From positions 1-64,000 of the forward strand of contig JAFUGS010000008.1 in the NCBI GenBank assembly GCA_017469265.1: a DNA stretch of 64,000 nt, given 5' to 3'. Source of the stretch: Clostridia bacterium. GTDB lineage: Bacteria; Bacillota; Clostridia; Christensenellales; Aristaeellaceae. Positions 32,573-39,967 of this stretch are shown here, piece after piece. A program made the position numbers and the translations under genes. The first letter of the stretch is position 1, and the number at the start of each line of letters is the position of its first letter. The notes under the pieces are model-generated. The model saw only the letters and a list, made by a program, of their open reading frames with translations, did no database searches and was not told where the DNA came from.

Positions 32573-33977
32573 AAGCTTTGATTACCCTCCTGGCGTAGGT
32601 TTTGGTCGGACCGTCAGCCATCGCGTCCAGATTGAGCTTAACGCCGTCACTGCTCAGGGAAGGATCGGAAAGCCAGGCGGTCACCTGCCCCTGGCCCGCG
32701 TGATATGCGCAGGCTACGCAAATCGGGTCCCCCTGAAAAAGTCTGGAAAGATAGTTCAGATACCAGCAGCCGAACCGGATGTTGCTCTCCGGATCATACA
32801 TCCGGTCGAAGGCATAGCCGGTCATTTTCGTTTTATCGGCAATCCATTGCGCGGTTTCCGGCATCAGCTGCATCAGGCCCCTGGCTCCAACACCTGATTC
32901 AGCGCGGGGCTGAAAGGAGCTTTCATTCCGGATGATCGCGGCGACGAAGGCCGGCTGCAGATTGTTCTCCTCCGCGCCAGCGGTAATGAGGTCACGATAC
33001 TCCAGGGGGTACTGACGCAGCACAGCCTGCGCATCGGAAAGGTGCGCTTCAGACTGTTTTGTCAGATAGGCGCTCATCAGCGCCTGGGCCGTGAACCCCA
33101 GCAGCAGCAGACTGACACAGACAATCATCGATGTGAGCAGCCAGGAGGGAAGATGCCATTGGATCTTCCGCGTGGATGGGCCGCGGCGGCTTCGCGGCGG
33201 ACGATCCATGGAGGCGGGAGCTTCTTCCGTGGCAGGGGATCGGGCAGGTGAGGATACCGTGTGCCGGAAATCGGCATCCGATGAAAGGGACGCGGCCGGC
33301 GGGACGGAAGAAGGCTCGGAATCCGTTCTCCGGGAACGGGTTTCGGTCCTGCGGCGGCGGCGCGATGGCGTCGTTTCCGCCTTCTGACGCTCAGCCTCCA
33401 GCAGCGGAGGGAGCAGGGACAGGGTATAGGAAACAGATCCGGAATTGTCGATGATGACCGTGCTGCGCTCTGCTTTGTCATCCGAGGAGAGGACCGCGTC
33501 CATACGCTGGAGGGCTTCCTGCTCCGATAAATGATCGCGTGCCATCAGCCTCTGCAGCTGCAGGGGACGTGGAAGCCAGACACACCAGACGCTGTCACAC
33601 AGGCGGTCATAACGCTTTTCAAAGAGCAGGGGATAATCCAGGAAACAGAGGGAAACACCATCCTCACGAGCGGCCGCAAGTGCCTGCTCTGTCTTTTCCC
33701 AAAGCAGCGGCGCCATCAGCGTATCCAGTTTTTTACGGGCTTCGGAATTCTCAAACACGATATGGCCCAGCTGCCGGCGGTTCAGTGTGCCATCCGGCAG
33801 AAAAACAGCGCTGCCAAAAGCCTCCCGGATAAAAGGAATCGCTGCCCCGGAAGGCGCTGTAAGCTGACGGGAAAGCTGATCCCCATCAAGGATCCGGCAT
33901 CCGGGCTGTTCCCGCAGCCATTGGCTGACGGTGCTTTTTCCGCAGGCAATGCTGCCCGTAAGGCCTATGACCCGCAA
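32499..33977 (-). CDS. coaE: fusion of dephospho-CoA kinase (CoaE) and membrane-anchored lytic transglycosylase (SLT)
   Basis: A 492-residue two-enzyme protein. Residues 1-195 are dephospho-CoA kinase, the last step of CoA synthesis: P-loop GSIACGKST (8-16), DGDQLSRQLT, FLDYPLLFEKRYD and VIIDNSG. Residues 196-275 are an Arg/Ser/Pro-rich linker with a run of basic residues (PSRRRRRTETRSRR). Residues about 279-300 form one TM helix. Residues 325-492 are a family 1 SLT domain: IIRNESSFQPRAESGVGARG with catalytic Glu352, GLMQLMPETA, and AYHAGQGQV. The kinase would be cytosolic and the transglycosylase outside. The frame is open throughout. Start is a TTG at 33977, nine bases after AAGGAG. Clostridia often have coaE beside an slt gene, so a fusion is plausible. 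Confidence 0.9.
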   Translation of the reverse strand: MRVIGLTGSIACGKSTVSQWLREQPGCRILDGDQLSRQLTAPSGAAIPFIREAFGSAVFLPDGTLNRRQLGHIVFENSEARKKLDTLMAPLLWEKTEQALAAAREDGVSLCFLDYPLLFEKRYDRLCDSVWCVWLPRPLQLQRLMARDHLSEQEALQRMDAVLSSDDKAERSTVIIDNSGSVSYTLSLLPPLLEAERQKAETTPSRRRRRTETRSRRTDSEPSSVPPAASLSSDADFRHTVSSPARSPATEEAPASMDRPPRSRRGPSTRKIQWHLPSWLLTSMIVCVSLLLLGFTAQALMSAYLTKQSEAHLSDAQAVLRQYPLEYRDLITAGAEENNLQPAFVAAIIRNESSFQPRAESGVGARGLMQLMPETAQWIADKTKMTGYAFDRMYDPESNIRFGCWYLNYLSRLFQGDPICVACAYHAGQGQVTAWLSDPSLSSDGVKLNLDAMADGPTKTYARRVIKAYGIYQTLYFSGSDVYDVLLPRFGQ

Positions 33978-33993
33978 CAGTCCGCGCTCCTTT

Positions 33994-34026
33994 CAAAACA
34001 GCCCGGCAAGGCATCTGCCGGGCTGT
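33994..34026 (-). terminator. terminator of the xpaC-telA operon
   Basis: On the minus strand the 11-bp stem ACAGCCCGGCA/TGCCGGGCTGT (34016-34026 with 33998-34008) is followed by TTTTGAAA. Its end merges into the ribosome binding site of the coaE-slt gene. Confidence 0.7.
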
Positions 34027-34035
34027 AAAAAACTC

Positions 34036-35208
34036 TTATCCCATATGAGTGGCCAGAAGCTTTTTCTTTAGCTCAGCTTCCATCGCATACAGCTGTTTTT
34101 CCGCTTCCAGACGTTTCTGATGGCCATCGGTTTGAATCTGCAGCACTTCATCAATGGTGTCGATCAGGGACTGATTGGTCTGGATCAGTGTCTCTATGTC
34201 GATGATGCCGCGTTCCGCTTCACGGGCTGTCTCAATGGTGCCGATCTTCAGCGCTTCCGCGTTTTTCTTCAACAGTTCATTGGTCATATCGGTCACTGCG
34301 GTCTGCGCGGCCAGGGCTTCTTTGGAATGCTGAAGCCCCAGCGCCAGCACCATCTGGCTCTTCCAAAGCGGCAGGGTATTGGAAAGGGTGCTCTGGATCC
34401 GCTCCACAAGCAGGCTGTCATTGTTCTGCAGCAGACGGATCTGCGGCGCCATCTGCATGGAAACCTGCCGGGTCAGCTTCAGATCATAGAGCTTCTTTTC
34501 AAAGCGGTCGCACTGCGCGGCCAGATCGCTGGCTTTCTGCGCGTCCATGGCGTCCCCGCTCTGCTGCGCCTTTTCCTGAAGCGCTTTCAGCTCCGTGCTG
34601 CGAACCTGTGCCAGCTTTTTGTCACCGGCGATGATGTAGAGCGTCAGCTGATGGAAATAATCACTGTTCTGGTCATACAGCTTGTCGAACATGGATACAT
34701 CCTTCAGCAGCTGCGCCTGATAGTTTTCCAGTGATCCGGCAATGTTTTCCACATTGGCGGATACGGCGCTGTACCGGGCCTTCATGCGGGTTACCTTATC
34801 CTCACCCTTGGAGAACAGCTTCCGCAGCCCTTTCGGTTCCTCTGTATCCCGCTCAAAGCCTTTGAGCTCAGCAACCAGATTCACCAGCATATCGCCGACC
34901 TCTCCGGTTTCCTGGGTCTTGACGGTGTTCAGCGCGTTTTCTGAGAAATCAGCGATGCGCTTCTGCGCGTCCGCGCCGAAAAGCAGTACATGCTCCGGAT
35001 TGGTAATATCAACCTTGGCGATAAAATCATCCACCGCTTTGCGCTCCGCGTCAGTCAGCTGGGAATCATCGAGGGCGGGCGGAGTCGTCTGCTGCGTGAC
35101 AGGAGCGGCCTGCTGCTGGATGCTCTGCACAGGAGCGGCGGCTTCCGGCTCATCCATGGGCGTGTTCAAAGACAGCTGCGGGGCAGGAATGTTATTGAGT
35201 TCGGACAT
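34036..35208 (-). CDS. TelA/YaaN-family toxic anion resistance protein
   Basis: A 390-residue, highly alpha-helical, coiled-coil protein of the TelA family (linked to tellurite and other stress resistance; the biochemical role is unclear). After a Pro/Gln-rich, probably disordered N-terminus of about 60 residues come typical stretches VLLFGADAQKRIADFSENAL, LKLTRQVSMQMAPQIRLLQ and KAGL-type end. It starts at 35208 (MSELNN) with GGAGGAG upstream. In B. subtilis its homologue yaaN follows xpaC, the same order as here. Confidence 0.92.
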   Translation of the reverse strand: MSELNNIPAPQLSLNTPMDEPEAAAPVQSIQQQAAPVTQQTTPPALDDSQLTDAERKAVDDFIAKVDITNPEHVLLFGADAQKRIADFSENALNTVKTQETGEVGDMLVNLVAELKGFERDTEEPKGLRKLFSKGEDKVTRMKARYSAVSANVENIAGSLENYQAQLLKDVSMFDKLYDQNSDYFHQLTLYIIAGDKKLAQVRSTELKALQEKAQQSGDAMDAQKASDLAAQCDRFEKKLYDLKLTRQVSMQMAPQIRLLQNNDSLLVERIQSTLSNTLPLWKSQMVLALGLQHSKEALAAQTAVTDMTNELLKKNAEALKIGTIETAREAERGIIDIETLIQTNQSLIDTIDEVLQIQTDGHQKRLEAEKQLYAMEAELKKKLLATHMG

Positions 35209-35240
35209 AGTGAATCTCCTCCTTTTATCTATATCATGAT

Positions 35241-36140
35241 TCAATGCTGATAGCGGTATTGAGCGTTTCCGGAAACATCCTGCTCATCCGCGGCCTGCGG
35301 GAAATCCATTACGGGAACACCAGAGGCGCGCATCTGCGCTTCCGCGGCGGTTCTTGGCTCTGAAACAGGAATCGGATCCTTGATTCCGGTCAGTTCGCTT
35401 TCCGTATATCCGTCCCGCTTCAGCATCTGTTCCAGCACATCGATGTCCGTGGAAATGTCCATCAGATTTTCCTTGTGCAGGTTATCGATCTGCTTCTGAC
35501 AGGCGGTAAGGATCATGTTCATTCCTCTGACCGTCGTCTCCCGCGCGGCGCTCATTTCCTGCACGGAAACGCCCCGGTTCTGCATGGTCCGGTAATTGGC
35601 CAGCATCTTCAGGGTGGTCGGAAGGTAATAATTCATAAACTTCCGTACCTGCGTCGCTTTGGAAGGCGCTTCAGAAACAGAACGGAAGATCTGTTCGCAT
35701 TTCCCGCAGACGGACTCCATCTGGGCGGAAAGGGTAGGATCAGGAATGGCGGCATTCTCCTTTCGAATGGTTTCCACCATTTCCTGCCCCTTGGTGATGA
35801 CCGCGTCAGCTGTCGGATCCCCGGTCAGCGGAATCCGGGCGGCTTCTTCCCTGGCCTTGCGTTCGGCGGCCTCACGCTGGCGAAGCAGCTCAGCCTGCTG
35901 GCGCTGTTTCGCGGCCTCTTCCTCCTGCTGACGGCGGGCTACATCCTCCCGGTTATGTGTCGTCGTATCCAGACCGGAACCCATGATGGAAGTAATCTTC
36001 CCAATCCCCAGGCCAACCGCAACGCCAAGCAGGATTCCACCGAAGGAAAAGCCGCTGAGCGAGGAAAGAATCAGCGCAGTGACAAGAAAGCCGACACCGC
36101 CGGATTTGGGATTGCTGTTGGGATTCTTTTTCTTCGCCAC
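35241..36140 (-). CDS. XpaC-family protein (5-bromo-4-chloroindolyl phosphate hydrolysis)
   Basis: A 299-residue membrane-anchored protein. Residues about 17-45 form a hydrophobic hairpin (GFLVTALILSSLSGFSFGGILLGVAVGLGIGK), followed by a Gln/Glu/Arg-rich coiled coil (about 60-105) and the XpaC domain (RKFMNYYLPTTLKMLANY is its hallmark). The start is the GTG at 36140, with AGGAAGGAG 10 bases upstream. It is 32 bases upstream of telA. The name comes from a phosphatase-type phenotype; a direct enzymatic role is doubtful. Confidence 0.87.
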   Translation of the reverse strand: MAKKKNPNSNPKSGGVGFLVTALILSSLSGFSFGGILLGVAVGLGIGKITSIMGSGLDTTTHNREDVARRQQEEEAAKQRQQAELLRQREAAERKAREEAARIPLTGDPTADAVITKGQEMVETIRKENAAIPDPTLSAQMESVCGKCEQIFRSVSEAPSKATQVRKFMNYYLPTTLKMLANYRTMQNRGVSVQEMSAARETTVRGMNMILTACQKQIDNLHKENLMDISTDIDVLEQMLKRDGYTESELTGIKDPIPVSEPRTAAEAQMRASGVPVMDFPQAADEQDVSGNAQYRYQH

Positions 36141-36174
36141 TGGTAACGGACTCCTTCCTGTACAAAGTAGCCAT

Positions 36175-36203
36175 ATCATACCACAGAACGATTCAATTGA
36201 AAA
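36175..36203 (-). promoter_or_regulatory. promoter of xpaC-telA
   Basis: On the minus strand TTTTCA (36198-36203) and TATGAT (36175-36180) with 17-base spacing. Confidence 0.6.
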
Positions 36204-36238
36204 GAGCTTTTCCAGTGGAATAGCACCGCATAATTTGC

Positions 36239-36275
36239 CAAAAAAAGAAGAAGGCGGATCCTCAGACCCGCCTTC
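36239..36275 (-). terminator. terminator of rplJ-rplL
   Basis: On the minus strand the 8-bp stem GAAGGCGG/CCGCCTTC (36268-36275 with 36250-36257) is followed by TTCTTTTTTT. It separates rplJL from xpaC. Confidence 0.9.
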
Positions 36276-36288
36276 CAAAAAGATATGA

Positions 36289-36657
36289 TTACTTGATTTC
36301 CACGGTGGCGCCAACAGCCTTGAACTGCTCGGCGATCTTCTCGGCTTCTTCCTTGGAGACGCCTTCCTTCAGGGTCTTGGGGGCGGACTCCACGATTTCC
36401 TTGGCTTCCTTCAGGCCCAGGCCGGACACGACCTCGCGCACAACCTTGATGACCTTGATCTTCTCGGAGCCGGCTTCCTTCAGCACGACGTCGAACTCAG
36501 TCTTCTCTTCTTCCGCGGCAGCGGCAGGAGCGGCAGCGCCGCCGGCGACAGCGATCGCACCGGTCACGCCGAACTTTTCCTTCATTTCGTCAACCAGTTC
36601 CTTAACCTGAAGCAGGGTCATAGACTCAATCGCTTCAATGATTTCTTGATTCGTCAT
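36289..36657 (-). CDS. rplL: 50S ribosomal protein L7/L12
   Basis: A 122-residue acidic stalk protein. The N-terminal dimerisation region, an Ala/Gly-rich hinge ([20 protein letters not shown]) and the C-terminal domain ([20 protein letters not shown]) are all normal. The start at 36657 (MTNQEI) follows GGAGG. A small CGCAGC/GCTGCG hairpin (36691-36708) lies in the gap after rplJ; such spacers can set the L10 to L12 ratio. Confidence 0.98.
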   Translation of the reverse strand: MTNQEIIEAIESMTLLQVKELVDEMKEKFGVTGAIAVAGGAAAPAAAAEEEKTEFDVVLKEAGSEKIKVIKVVREVVSGLGLKEAKEIVESAPKTLKEGVSKEEAEKIAEQFKAVGATVEIK

Positions 36658-36715
36658 TTTGATTTCCTCCAAATTATGTTTGTTCAGTTACGCAGCCATC
36701 ATGCTGCGCAGTGCT

Positions 36716-37216
36716 TCAGGCCGCCTCTTTCTTCTCGGCGATCTCGTCCAGCACAGCCACCAGGGCGGAAACAGGGGAGACCAGGCAGCCCACCATCGTG
36801 CCAAGCAGTTCCTCGCGGCTGGGCGTCGCGGCCAGCGCCTTGATACCGGCAACATCCGTAAATTCGGTGCCAGTCAGACCGCCCTTGATTTCCAGAGAAG
36901 TCAGCTTGTTCTTGTCAATAAAGGAAGCGATGATCTTGGGCGCGGACGTCACGTCCTTGGTGCCGAAGATGAAAGCGTTGGGGCCTTCCAGCAGCGCATC
37001 CATCCCTTCGATGTTCAGCTCTTTCAGGGCGCGGGCTACCAGACGATTCTTCAGGACGCAGTAATGAACGTCGTTCTCCCGGCACTGCTTGCGCAGCTCG
37101 GTCACCTGCTCCACGGTCAGGCCGTTAAAGGAACAGACCACGACGGACTCAGCTGCCTTGAACTTCTCAACGATATCAGCCACCACTTGCTTCTTGAGTT
37201 CCAGATTCTTGCTCAT
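36716..37216 (-). CDS. rplJ: 50S ribosomal protein L10
   Basis: A 166-residue stalk-base protein that binds 23S rRNA and L7/L12 dimers. It reads KKQVVADIVEKFKAAESVVV, TVEQVTELRKQCRENDVHY and VKNRL-type stretch VLKNRLVARALKEL. The start is at 37216 with TAGGAGGTG upstream. It is the first gene after a long leader that matches the L10 leader regulatory RNA. The cluster continues only to rplL; rpoB does not follow. Confidence 0.97.
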   Translation of the reverse strand: MSKNLELKKQVVADIVEKFKAAESVVVCSFNGLTVEQVTELRKQCRENDVHYCVLKNRLVARALKELNIEGMDALLEGPNAFIFGTKDVTSAPKIIASFIDKNKLTSLEIKGGLTGTEFTDVAGIKALAATPSREELLGTMVGCLVSPVSALVAVLDEIAEKKEAA

Positions 37217-37219
37217 GCG

Positions 37220-37380
37220 ATTGCACCTCCTAACCGGTTCTAAATGAAGAAATCCCTTGCGCACAGGCACAAGGGCATCAATAACAATCGCTTGAAGCTC
37301 CCGCACCTCGGCAGGCGGACCTGAGTCCTTTACACCCAAGAGGGTACCGGCTGTCTACGGCAATGGTTTCTTCGAAACCG
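37220..37380 (-). promoter_or_regulatory. L10 leader (autoregulatory mRNA leader of rplJL)
   Basis: The leader, about 160 bases on the minus strand, carries features of the Firmicutes L10 leader, which binds the L10(L12)4 complex to repress its own operon. The conserved CCTGCCGAGG segment and a 5' GTAGACAGCCGG motif are present. A hairpin CCCTTG..CAAGGG (37254-37275) lies just ahead of the ribosome binding site. No protein-coding frame explains this stretch. Confidence 0.75.
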
Positions 37381-37386
37381 GAAGTT

Positions 37387-37415
37387 ATCTTAACACAATC
37401 TACCGCCTTCGTCAA
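37387..37415 (-). promoter_or_regulatory. promoter of rplJL
   Basis: On the minus strand TTGACG (37410-37415) and TAAGAT (37387-37392) with 17-base spacing, directly upstream of the L10 leader. Confidence 0.75.
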
Positions 37416-37543
37416 GTGAAAATCCTGTTTTTTCATTAAAAGAGACCTGTTTTTTTCTCAGAAAGCGTTTCCTTTTTCGATGCACAGAAGCAAATTTTCA
37501 CAAAAGTTTCACGTAATTATTTCGAAAAAATGAAGAAGAAATG

Positions 37544-37572
37544 TTGACATCTTAATAATTTTGCAATAAAAT
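37544..37572 (+). promoter_or_regulatory. promoter of the SH3/PG-binding protein gene
   Basis: A consensus TTGACA (37544-37549) and TAAAAT (37567-37572) with 17-base spacing, at the end of an AT-rich stretch (37430-37570). Confidence 0.8.
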
Positions 37573-37613
37573 AGCATCGATTTGGAGTTTTCCGGAAAGG
37601 AGGCGCTCAGGCG

Positions 37614-38573
37614 ATGAAGAAATGGAAAACAGCCGGATTTCTGCTGATCCTGCTTTTGATCCTTCCCCTCATGAGCGCTCTGGCCTGGACCGGTACAGTC
37701 ACCGCGAGCCGGCTGAACATGCGGAAGAGCAACTCCACCGACAGCAAGGTTGTCAAAGTCCTGAAGGAAGGCGCGTCCGTTGAAGTACTCGACACAAAAG
37801 GCAGCTGGTACAAGGTCAAAGCCAGTGGTACAACGGGCTATGTAGCCAAAAAATACATAAAAAAAGGTTCCTCTTCATCTTCATCCTCTTCCTCGTCTTC
37901 CAGCAAATCCTCCTCCGGAAGCGGCTCACTGGGAACCTGCTCCGTTGGAGATAAGGGGAGTACGGTGAAAGCGGTGCAGTCCCGGCTGAAGGAACTGGGG
38001 TATTATTCCGGTTCCGTTGACGGAGACTATGGCAGCGGAACGAAGAAGGCCGTCATTGCTTATCAGAAAAAAAACGGGTTAAAGCAGACCGGTAACGTGA
38101 ACAGCGCGACGCTGAAAAAGCTGAAAAGCTCCAGCTCATCGAGCAGCAGCAGCGGAGGCGGTGGCAGCGGCACAACCACGGAATCCCTGAACTGGTTCAA
38201 GCACCCCAATACCATCCCGCACCATGCTACCTTTAAGGTTAAAGACGTAAAAACAGGGAAGGTTTTCACGGTGAAACGCTGGACCGGTGCCAACCATGCG
38301 GACTGTGAGCCCGCAACCGCCAGCGACACAGCGGTTATGAAAAGCATCTACGGCCACTGGAGCTGGAAACGACGCCCTATTTTGGTGAAATACAACGGGC
38401 ATGTGTACGCCGCTTCCATGAACGGCATGCCCCACGGGACACAGACCATAAAGAATAACAATTTCGATGGCCATTTCTGCATTCACTTTACCGGCAGCAA
38501 GACCCATGGCACGAAAAAAGTGGACTCAATGCATCAGAGCTGTGTGAAGACGGCCCTGAAGTATACCTGGTAA
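37614..38573 (+). CDS. secreted SH3b/peptidoglycan-binding protein with a conserved His/Cys C-terminal domain
   Basis: A 319-residue exported cell-wall protein. Residues 1-24 are a signal peptide. Residues 26-84 are a bacterial SH3 domain (ASRLNMRKSNSTDSKVVKVL). A poly-Ser linker (86-102) leads to a PG_binding_1 domain (about 108-170, with VKAVQSRLKELGYYSGSVDG). A second Ser/Gly linker (172-186) leads to a 130-residue C-terminal domain (190-319). That domain is rich in His, Cys and Asp (GANHADCEP, SMNGMPHG, FDGHFCIHFTGSKTH). The GHFCIHF core suggests a thiol- or metal-dependent enzyme, perhaps a wall hydrolase or transpeptidase-like fold, but I do not recognise it with confidence. AAAGGAGG precedes the ATG. 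Confidence 0.85.
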   Translation: MKKWKTAGFLLILLLILPLMSALAWTGTVTASRLNMRKSNSTDSKVVKVLKEGASVEVLDTKGSWYKVKASGTTGYVAKKYIKKGSSSSSSSSSSSSKSSSGSGSLGTCSVGDKGSTVKAVQSRLKELGYYSGSVDGDYGSGTKKAVIAYQKKNGLKQTGNVNSATLKKLKSSSSSSSSSGGGGSGTTTESLNWFKHPNTIPHHATFKVKDVKTGKVFTVKRWTGANHADCEPATASDTAVMKSIYGHWSWKRRPILVKYNGHVYAASMNGMPHGTQTIKNNNFDGHFCIHFTGSKTHGTKKVDSMHQSCVKTALKYTW

Positions 38574-38584
38574 CGGATTCCATT

Positions 38585-38615
38585 CACCTGAAGCTTCGTT
38601 TCAGGTGTTTTTTTT
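38585..38615 (+). terminator. terminator of the SH3/PG-binding protein gene
   Basis: The 8-bp stem CACCTGAA/TTCAGGTG (38585-38592 with 38600-38607) is followed by eight T residues. Confidence 0.9.
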
Positions 38616-38693
38616 CTGTGAAGACTTTCCTTTCAGCTGCTTTTGTGGTATAAAAAAGGGTCTGCATATGTGCGGACATGAAGGAGGAGAAAC

Positions 38694-39965
38694 ATGCTGA
38701 CCCAGGCACCCAGAGGAACCCGGGATGTGCTGCCGACTGAAAGCTATCGCTGGCAGTATCTGGAAGAGAAAATGCGTTCTGCCGCTGCGCTGGCGGGATA
38801 CCGGGAGGTTAGAACGCCAGTTTTTGAGCACACGGAGCTTTTTGCCAGGGGCGTTGGCGACACCACGGACATCGTGCAGAAGGAAATGTACACTTTTCAG
38901 GACAAGGGAAACCGCTCCCTGACGCTGAAGCCTGAGGGCACTGCCGGCGCCGCCCGCTGCTTTCTGGAGAGCAGTCTCTACGCGGACGCGCTGCCCTGCA
39001 AAATGTACTATCTGGACGCGCCGATTTTCCGTTATGAAGCGCCGCAGAGCGGTCGGCTAAGGGAGCATCATCAGTTCGGCCTTGAGTGCTTTGGCGCCCA
39101 GGACGCGACCGCCGACGCCGAGCTGATTCTGCTCGCCTATCGGCTGTTAAGCGATCTGGGCGTGAAAAATCTGCGGGTGAAAATCAACAGCATCGGATGT
39201 CCTGAATGCAGGCCCCGTTACAACGGAAAACTGAAGGATTTCCTGGCAGCGCGCCTGGACGGGCTCTGTGAAGACTGCCGGAACCGTTATGAACGGAATC
39301 CGCTGCGCGCACTGGACTGCAAGAAGCCCAATTGTCAGGCGTTGGTGAAGGACGCGCCAAGCATGCTGGATGAGCTTTGCGATGAATGTCGCACCCATTT
39401 TGAACAGCTGCAGGCATGCCTGCGCACGGCACAGATTCCGTATGAGATAGACAGCCGGATTGTCCGTGGCCTGGATTACTATACCAAAACAGTTTTTGAA
39501 CTGATTACGGTTACGAAGGAAGGAAACCTGACTGTCTGCGGCGGCGGGCGGTATGATCATCTGGTTTCCCAGCTTGGTGGACCTGATCTTCCCGCGGTCG
39601 GCTTTGGCATGGGGATTGAAAGGGTGCTTATGCTTCTGGACGGAGAGGGCATCCGCATCCCCGAACCGCCGCAGTATGACGTTTTTGTGACCTATATGGA
39701 CGCGTACAGGATTCAGGCCTTTGCGCTTGTGGAGGCTTTGCGCAGTCAGGGGATCAGGGCTGATATGGATCATTGCAGCCGCAGCCTGAAAGCGCAGTTC
39801 AAATACGCGAATAAAACCGGTGCGCCTGTTTCGGCGACCATCGGTGAGGATGAAGCGGAACACGGCACCGTGAAAATCAAGGACATGCGTACCCGGGAGG
39901 AACGGACCGTCCCGCTGGAGGACGCCGGACAAACCGTAATGATGATGAGGAAGGAAGCGGAGTGA
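38694..39965 (+). CDS. hisS: histidyl-tRNA synthetase
   Basis: A 423-residue class II synthetase. Motif 1 lies in GYREVRTPVFEHTELF, motif 2 in APIFRYEAPQSGRLREHHQFG, the histidine-binding region in GLDYYTKTVFE, and motif 3 in AVGFGMGIERVLML. The extra cysteines in CPECRPRY and CEDCRNRY are common in Clostridia forms. It overlaps the next gene end-to-start (stop 39963-39965, aspS start 39968) in a two-gene operon. No T-box leader is seen in the 120 bases upstream. Confidence 0.97.
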   Translation: MLTQAPRGTRDVLPTESYRWQYLEEKMRSAAALAGYREVRTPVFEHTELFARGVGDTTDIVQKEMYTFQDKGNRSLTLKPEGTAGAARCFLESSLYADALPCKMYYLDAPIFRYEAPQSGRLREHHQFGLECFGAQDATADAELILLAYRLLSDLGVKNLRVKINSIGCPECRPRYNGKLKDFLAARLDGLCEDCRNRYERNPLRALDCKKPNCQALVKDAPSMLDELCDECRTHFEQLQACLRTAQIPYEIDSRIVRGLDYYTKTVFELITVTKEGNLTVCGGGRYDHLVSQLGGPDLPAVGFGMGIERVLMLLDGEGIRIPEPPQYDVFVTYMDAYRIQAFALVEALRSQGIRADMDHCSRSLKAQFKYANKTGAPVSATIGEDEAEHGTVKIKDMRTREERTVPLEDAGQTVMMMRKEAE

Positions 39966-39967
39966 TC

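Noticed and set aside
37871..38160. simple-sequence repeat of serine codons
   Set aside because: The repeats encode protein linkers between domains in frame; they are not a DNA repeat element of interest.
38616..38693. possible T-box upstream of hisS
   Set aside because: The spacer is too short and shows no T-box sequence (TGGNACCGCG-type) or antiterminator stem.
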